The notes under the pieces were generated by a model. The model searched no databases. It had not been told where the DNA came from and saw nothing but the letters and a program-made list of their open reading frames with translations. Positions 49,992-54,186 of a DNA stretch of 54,186 nucleotides are shown here, piece after piece. Position numbers and translations under genes: made by a program. Numbering within the stretch: the stretch's first letter is position 1; each line of letters begins with the position of its first letter. The DNA lies in NCBI RefSeq assembly GCF_001187535.1, contig NZ_LFIO01001353.1, positions 1-54,186 of the forward strand, read 5' to 3'. The stretch is from Rhizobium ecuadorense. GTDB taxonomy: Bacteria > Pseudomonadota > Alphaproteobacteria > Rhizobiales > Rhizobiaceae.

Positions 49992-51371
49992 ATGCTCGAG
50001 AAAAGCAACGAACTCACCGCCTGGGACCGCGATCACTTCTTCCATCCCTCCACCCATATGGGCATGCATGCGCGCGGCGAGACGCCGACCCGCGTCGTTG
50101 CCGGCGGCGAAGGCGTCTATATCACCGACACGAGCGGACGCAAAAGCCTCGATGCCTTTGCCGGGCTTTATTGCGTCAATGTCGGCTATGGCCGCCAGAA
50201 GATTGCCGATGCCATCGCCGAACAGGCGAAGGATCTCGCCTATTATCATGCCTATGTCGGCCACGGCACGGAAGCCTCGATTACGCTTTCGAAGATGATC
50301 ATCGATCGCGCGCCTGATGGCATGAGCCGCGTCTATTTCGGCCTCTCGGGCTCGGACGCCAACGAGACCAACATCAAGCTCATCTGGTACTACAACAACA
50401 TCCTCGGCCGGCCAGACAAGAAGAAGATCATCTCGCGCTGGCGCGGTTATCACGGCTCCGGCGTCATGACCGGCAGCCTCACCGGCCTGGCGCTCTTCCA
50501 CAATGCCTTCGACCTGCCGCGTGCGCCGATCCTGCACACCGAAGCGCCCTATTATTTCCGCCGGCCCGACCGCTCGATGGACGAGGAGCAGTTCTCGCAA
50601 TATTGCGCCGATAAGCTCGAGGAAATGATCCTCGCCGAAGGTCCTGATACCATCGCCGCCTTCATCGGCGAACCCATTCTCGGCACCGGCGGTATCGTGC
50701 CGCCGCCGAAGGGCTACTGGCAGAAGATCCAGGCGGTGCTCGACAAATACGACATTCTGCTCCTCGCCGACGAAGTCGTCACCGGCTTCGGCCGTCTCGG
50801 CACGATGTTCGGCTCGGATCATTACGGCATGAAGCCGGATCTGATCACCATCGCCAAGGGCCTGACCTCAGCCTACGCTCCGCTTTCGGGCAGCATCGTT
50901 TCGGACAAGATGTGGCAGGTGCTGGTGCAGGGCTCCGATCAGATGGGGGCGATCGGCCACGGCTGGACCTATTCCGCCCATCCGATCTGCGCCGCCGCCG
51001 GCATCGCCAACCTGGAGCTGATCGACGAACTCGGCATCGTCGAAAATGCCGGCGCGACCGGCGCTTATTTCCGCTCGGAACTGGCAAAAGCGGTGGGCAG
51101 CCATCGCAACGTCGGTGACGTCCGCGGCGACGGCCTGATGGCCGCGGTCGAATTCGTCGAAGATAAAGACGACCGTCGCTTCTTCGATGCCGCCCGCAAG
51201 ATCGGCCCGCAGGTCGCCGCTGCTCTTCTCGAACGCGGCGTCATTGGCCGCGCCATGCCGCAAGGCGATATTCTCGGCTTCGCGCCACCGCTCTGCCTGA
51301 CACGCGAAGAGGCGGACGTCGTCGTCAGGGCGGCAGCGGACGCGATCGAAAGCGTTTTCAAGGCATTCTGA
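49992..51371 (+). CDS. doeD: Diaminobutyrate transaminase DoeD (class III aminotransferase)
   Basis: This 459-residue PLP enzyme has Walker-like class III motifs LLADEVVTGFGRLGTMFG and the PLP lysine in LITIAKGLTSAYAPLSG. It should transaminate L-2,4-diaminobutyrate to aspartate-4-semialdehyde, feeding DoeC. The ATG at 49992 has GAGGAC upstream; the longer frame to 49917 lies in the palindromic repeat. It is annotated elsewhere as atf. Confidence 0.9.
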   Translation: MLEKSNELTAWDRDHFFHPSTHMGMHARGETPTRVVAGGEGVYITDTSGRKSLDAFAGLYCVNVGYGRQKIADAIAEQAKDLAYYHAYVGHGTEASITLSKMIIDRAPDGMSRVYFGLSGSDANETNIKLIWYYNNILGRPDKKKIISRWRGYHGSGVMTGSLTGLALFHNAFDLPRAPILHTEAPYYFRRPDRSMDEEQFSQYCADKLEEMILAEGPDTIAAFIGEPILGTGGIVPPPKGYWQKIQAVLDKYDILLLADEVVTGFGRLGTMFGSDHYGMKPDLITIAKGLTSAYAPLSGSIVSDKMWQVLVQGSDQMGAIGHGWTYSAHPICAAAGIANLELIDELGIVENAGATGAYFRSELAKAVGSHRNVGDVRGDGLMAAVEFVEDKDDRRFFDAARKIGPQVAAALLERGVIGRAMPQGDILGFAPPLCLTREEADVVVRAAADAIESVFKAF

Positions 51372-51382
51372 GGAGAAGCCGC

Positions 51383-52456
51383 ATGACGATCCCGGAAAAG
51401 ATGGCCGCGGTATTGCTGACCGGCCACGGCGGCTTGGACAAGCTCGTCTATGACAGGGAGGTACCCGTTCCCACGCCGGCGGAGGGCGAAGTGCTGATCC
51501 GCGTCACTGCCTGCGGCATGAACAACACCGACGTCTGGGTGCGCCAGGGCGCCTACGGCACTGAGGACGATCCGTCCGCCGTCTCCACTTGGCGCAGGCA
51601 GGGCAACACGCTGACCTTCCCGCGCATTCAGGGCACCGATACGGTCGGCCATATCGTCGGCGTCGGCGCCGGCGTCGATCCCAAGCGCATCGGCGAACGT
51701 GTCATGGTCGATTTCTCGATCTACAATCGCGACGACGACAGCCTCGCCGACATCGATTACATGGGCCATGGCCGCGACGGCGGCTATGCCGAATATATGG
51801 CGCTGCCGGCCGAAAACGCCCATGTCGTCGCAACCGATCTGACCGACGTCGAACTCGCCACCTTCTGCTGCGCCTATCTGACCGGCGAGCGCATGCTGGA
51901 GCGGGCAAGGCTTGCCGCCGGCGAGCGTGTCCTCGTCACCGGCGCCTCCGGCGGCGTCGGCTCGGCGATCATCCAGCTGGCGCGTGCCCGCGGCGCCATC
52001 CCGATCGCTGTCGCCGGCCCCGGCAAGGAGGCGGCGATGCTCGAGATCGGCGCCGAAGCGGTCGTCACCCGCGGCAAGGGCAATCTGGTCGAAGCCGTGC
52101 ATTCCGCCAGCCGCGGCGAGCCGATCGATGTCGTCGCCGATCTCGTCGGCGGGCCGTTATTCAACGACCTCCTGAAGGTCCTGCGCCCCGAAGGCCGCTA
52201 TACCACGGCCGGCGCGATTGCCGGCCCGGTCGTCCAGCTCGACCTCAGGACCATGTATCTGAAGCAGCTGGAATTGCACGGTTCGAGCCAGGGAAGCCGC
52301 GCCGATTTCCGCCGGCTCGTCGGCTATATCGAAAGCCGGAAAATCCGGCCTCTCGTCGGCGGCGTCTACCCGCTGTCGGAATTCCACCGCGCCCAGACCG
52401 ATTTCATGGCGAAGAACTTCGTCGGCAAACTGGTCGTGCTTCCCGACCAGAGATAG
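51383..52456 (+). CDS. MDR-family zinc-type alcohol dehydrogenase/quinone reductase
   Basis: This 357-residue protein has an N-terminal GroES-like domain (VLIRVTACGMNNTDVWVRQG) and a C-terminal Rossmann fold (ERVLVTGASGGVGSAIIQLARARG). It lacks the structural zinc Cys cluster, pointing to the quinone-oxidoreductase side of the family. It starts 11 bases after doeD, so it is in the same operon. A role in detoxifying or recycling an aldehyde or ketone intermediate of diaminobutyrate breakdown is possible but not shown. Confidence 0.8.
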   Translation: MTIPEKMAAVLLTGHGGLDKLVYDREVPVPTPAEGEVLIRVTACGMNNTDVWVRQGAYGTEDDPSAVSTWRRQGNTLTFPRIQGTDTVGHIVGVGAGVDPKRIGERVMVDFSIYNRDDDSLADIDYMGHGRDGGYAEYMALPAENAHVVATDLTDVELATFCCAYLTGERMLERARLAAGERVLVTGASGGVGSAIIQLARARGAIPIAVAGPGKEAAMLEIGAEAVVTRGKGNLVEAVHSASRGEPIDVVADLVGGPLFNDLLKVLRPEGRYTTAGAIAGPVVQLDLRTMYLKQLELHGSSQGSRADFRRLVGYIESRKIRPLVGGVYPLSEFHRAQTDFMAKNFVGKLVVLPDQR

Positions 52457-52514
52457 CGGGATCTCCGATCACGCGCGGCGCCGAACCTTATCGGTTTTGC
52501 GGCGTTTCACGGCC

Positions 52515-52907
52515 ATGGACACGGGCAAAACGACATACCTCACCTCTGCCGAGCTCGGACGAATTCGGCGCGCTGCCGGCATAGCCCGTCTGATGGATAC
52601 GGCGGTCCGATTGCCGGTCGTCGGTGTACGGATCGGTGCGGACTCGGTTCTCGGCCTCATCCCGGCGGTGGGCGACATTGCCGGATCGCTGGTCGGGCTT
52701 TTCATCATCGACGAGGCAAGGCGGCTCGGCCTTCCCGCCCACAAGCTCGCCCGCATGGCGGTCAATCTCGGCGTCGACGCCGCCTGCGGCACGGTTCCGC
52801 TGATCGGCGATATTTTCGACGTCTATTTCAAGTCTCACCGCCGCAACGTCGGCATCATCCTCGACCACTTCGGCGTGAGCGAGGACGAGTTGAACCGGCA
52901 CATCTGA
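52515..52907 (+). CDS. DUF4112 small membrane protein
   Basis: This protein of about 130 residues matches DUF4112: RLMDTAVRLPVVGVRIGADSVLGLIPAVGDIAG and VNLGVDAACGTVPLIGDIFDVYFKSHRRN. It has two amphipathic or membrane-associated segments with paired Gly-Asp motifs. Function unknown. I prefer the ATG at 52515; a TTG at 52497 is upstream. It is convergent with the oxidoreductase gene and 58 bases beyond the dehydrogenase gene. Confidence 0.8.
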   Translation: MDTGKTTYLTSAELGRIRRAAGIARLMDTAVRLPVVGVRIGADSVLGLIPAVGDIAGSLVGLFIIDEARRLGLPAHKLARMAVNLGVDAACGTVPLIGDIFDVYFKSHRRNVGIILDHFGVSEDELNRHI

Positions 52908-52954
52908 CGAACCGAGCAATCTGCAGAAGCCGCCCTGAACCGAAGCGTCTTTGT

Positions 52955-53992
52955 CTAAAGCTCAGTCAGAGCGCCCGCCGTCTTCACGGCGTGATCGAGG
53001 ACGAATTGCAGCTTGGCCGCGTGGCCGAAGCCTGGCTCATCCGGCTGCCCCTTTTGCACGGCGTTTGCAAATCGCTGGAAGTTCGTGATGACCGGTTCGA
53101 CCTCGATCGTGCGCCAGATCGCCTTGTCGGCATCCGCGCCTTCACAGGCCCTAAGGGTCGAACCTTCAGGCGTATGCAACACCTCCAGCGCGCCCTTGTC
53201 TCCGTGCAGACGCAGCCGCAATTCGTTGAGATGGCCGGTCGCCCAGCGCGTCGCATGAATGACGCCGGCCGCGCCGTTTTCGAGTTCGGCCATCATCAGG
53301 AAACTATCGTTTGCATCGAGATCATACTCGCCGATCCGGTTTCCGGGGCTCTTGTCGAACACCTTGAGATGCGATGCGGCCGCCTTGACGTCGCTTCCTG
53401 CGGCAAAAACCGCGAAGTCGAGAATGTGGATACCGACATCGCCCAGCACCCCATTGGAGCCGTGTTTTGTCGAGAGCCGCCAGAGCCATTGCGATTCCTT
53501 GGTCCAGTCGCCCCAGGCCTTCGAAACCAGCCAGCTCTGAAGATAGGACGCTTCGAAGTGGCGGATCGCGCCGAGACGCCCGTCCAGCACCATCTTGCGG
53601 GCGGCTTGCAGCGGCGCCACATTGCGATAGGTCAGGTTTACCATCGTGACCTTGCCGGAGGCCGCCGCGGCGTCGGCCATCTCCTTGGCCTCTCGGTAGT
53701 TGACCGCCAGCGGCTTCTCGCAGAGCACATGCTTGCCGGCGCCGAGTAACTTCATCGTCGTCGAATAATGCGCGCGATCCGGCGTGACATTGGTCACCGC
53801 GTCAAACTCACCCCAGGCAAGGGCGTCATCGAGCGACGTGAACGTCAACGGGATAGCATGCCTGAGCGCGAAGGCCCGCAGCCGGACCTCGTCCGTATCG
53901 ACGGCAGCAACAATTTTGACGCCGGCGATTTCCGAAAAATGCATGGCATGGGTGTTTGCCCATCCTCCGGTACCGAGAATGATCAAGCGCAT
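52955..53992 (-). CDS. Gfo/Idh/MocA-family oxidoreductase
   Basis: This protein of about 345 residues has an N-terminal Rossmann fold (LIILGTGGWANTHAMHFSEI) and the family's EKPLA motif (LCEKPLAVN), with a catalytic-region His in GDVGIHILDFAVF. These enzymes oxidise or reduce sugar, inositol or related substrates with NAD(P). I chose the ATG at 53992, with AGGA eight bases upstream; another ATG at 54007 is in frame. The substrate is unknown. Confidence 0.88.
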   Translation of the reverse strand: MRLIILGTGGWANTHAMHFSEIAGVKIVAAVDTDEVRLRAFALRHAIPLTFTSLDDALAWGEFDAVTNVTPDRAHYSTTMKLLGAGKHVLCEKPLAVNYREAKEMADAAAASGKVTMVNLTYRNVAPLQAARKMVLDGRLGAIRHFEASYLQSWLVSKAWGDWTKESQWLWRLSTKHGSNGVLGDVGIHILDFAVFAAGSDVKAAASHLKVFDKSPGNRIGEYDLDANDSFLMMAELENGAAGVIHATRWATGHLNELRLRLHGDKGALEVLHTPEGSTLRACEGADADKAIWRTIEVEPVITNFQRFANAVQKGQPDEPGFGHAAKLQFVLDHAVKTAGALTEL

Positions 53993-54096
53993 TCTTTTTA
54001 TCCTCATGGTTATCCATCAAAGCGTGAGCGGCCGCGAGATCATCGCGGCGCCTTGCGGGGCCGAGCGGGCCGTCCGCGCCCACAGCGTCTCATCTC

Positions 54097-54186
54097 TCAG
54101 CGGTAACCGGCTTCGCCGGCCTGGTGCAGCCTCGGGCCGCGTTCGACGATCGGCTCCAGGGCCTTTTCTACCGGCACATTTGGGGC
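54097..54186 (-). CDS. 3' end of an unidentified gene running off the window
   Basis: An open minus-strand frame enters from the right edge and ends at a TGA (54097-54099), giving 29 C-terminal residues ending LHQAGEAGYR. Codon use is coding-like. Too little is present to assign a family. It reads in the same direction as the Gfo/Idh/MocA gene, about 100 bases upstream of it, and may be in its operon. Confidence 0.5.
   Translation of the reverse strand, partial: APNVPVEKALEPIVERGPRLHQAGEAGYR

Noticed and set aside
1..54186. CRISPR array, rRNA, tRNA, prophage or replication origin
   Set aside because: None was seen: no regularly spaced long repeats, no rRNA-like or tRNA-like structures, no phage structural genes, no repABC or parAB genes.

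Overview
The window looks like a replicon segment from a Rhizobium-type alphaproteobacterium (family Rhizobiaceae). The evidence is the high-GC codon use, the density of ABC uptake systems, palindromic intergenic elements of the rhizobial RIME kind, a fragment of a DUF1217 protein known from rhizobial flagellar loci, and an ectoine-catabolism cluster in the same gene order as the Sinorhizobium meliloti ehu/eut locus. It cannot be decided from the window alone whether this is chromosome, chromid or plasmid. The overall character is accessory and catabolic: scavenging of amides, sugars, amino acids and compatible solutes, plus surface polysaccharide and chemotaxis.

Layout, left to right. (1) 0.1-8.6 kb: an amide-utilisation operon. 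AmiC (amide sensor) and AmiR (ANTAR antiterminator) are followed by a leader with tandem hairpins and an intrinsic terminator, then a nitrilase-superfamily hydrolase, a branched-chain-type ABC importer (one subunit a permease-ATPase fusion) and an amidase. (2) 8.8-12.0 kb: a c-di-GMP-type glucan synthase pair resembling BgsB-BgsA. (3) 12.0-14.7 kb: a sparsely coding stretch with a 66-codon gene, a RIME-like repeat, strong RNA hairpins, an AraC-type regulator and an insertion-sequence remnant. (4) 14.7-19.8 kb: a ribose-class sugar ABC importer with a divergent LacI-type regulator and an 18-bp palindromic operator candidate between them. (5) 19.8-26.0 kb: a membrane-stress gene set equivalent to E. 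coli yjfIJKLMC, here with a TrkA-like potassium channel and an esterase added. (6) 26.1-33.1 kb: two polar-amino-acid ABC importers separated by a RIME; the first has its own GntR/FadR regulator. (7) 33.4-38.1 kb: two chemoreceptors (one soluble with two PAS domains, one transmembrane) flanking the decayed 3' end of a DUF1217 gene. (8) 38.1-52.5 kb: complete uptake and degradation of ectoine and 5-hydroxyectoine: enuR, ehuABCD, eutABC, doeA (eutD) and doeB (eutE) on the minus strand; an AsnC/DoeX-type regulator, doeC and doeD on the plus strand, followed by an MDR-type dehydrogenase. (9) 52.5-54.2 kb: a DUF4112 protein, a Gfo/Idh/MocA oxidoreductase and the 3' end of a further gene.

How they work together. 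In region 8, EhuABCD imports the solute; EutABC is believed to convert hydroxyectoine to ectoine; DoeA opens the ring, DoeB deacetylates, DoeD transaminates and DoeC oxidises to aspartate. EnuR and the AsnC-type protein probably sense pathway intermediates. In region 1, AmiC probably holds AmiR inactive until an amide binds; AmiR then lets transcription pass the leader terminator into the hydrolase, importer and amidase genes.

The most unusual signals are non-coding: the AmiR attenuator leader, three 12-bp direct repeats spaced exactly 31 bp in front of doeC, a hairpin covering the doeC ribosome-binding site, a composite repeat in front of ehuA, and strong hairpins directly after solute-binding-protein genes. 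All functional statements are homology-based reading of the sequence; no database search was run.
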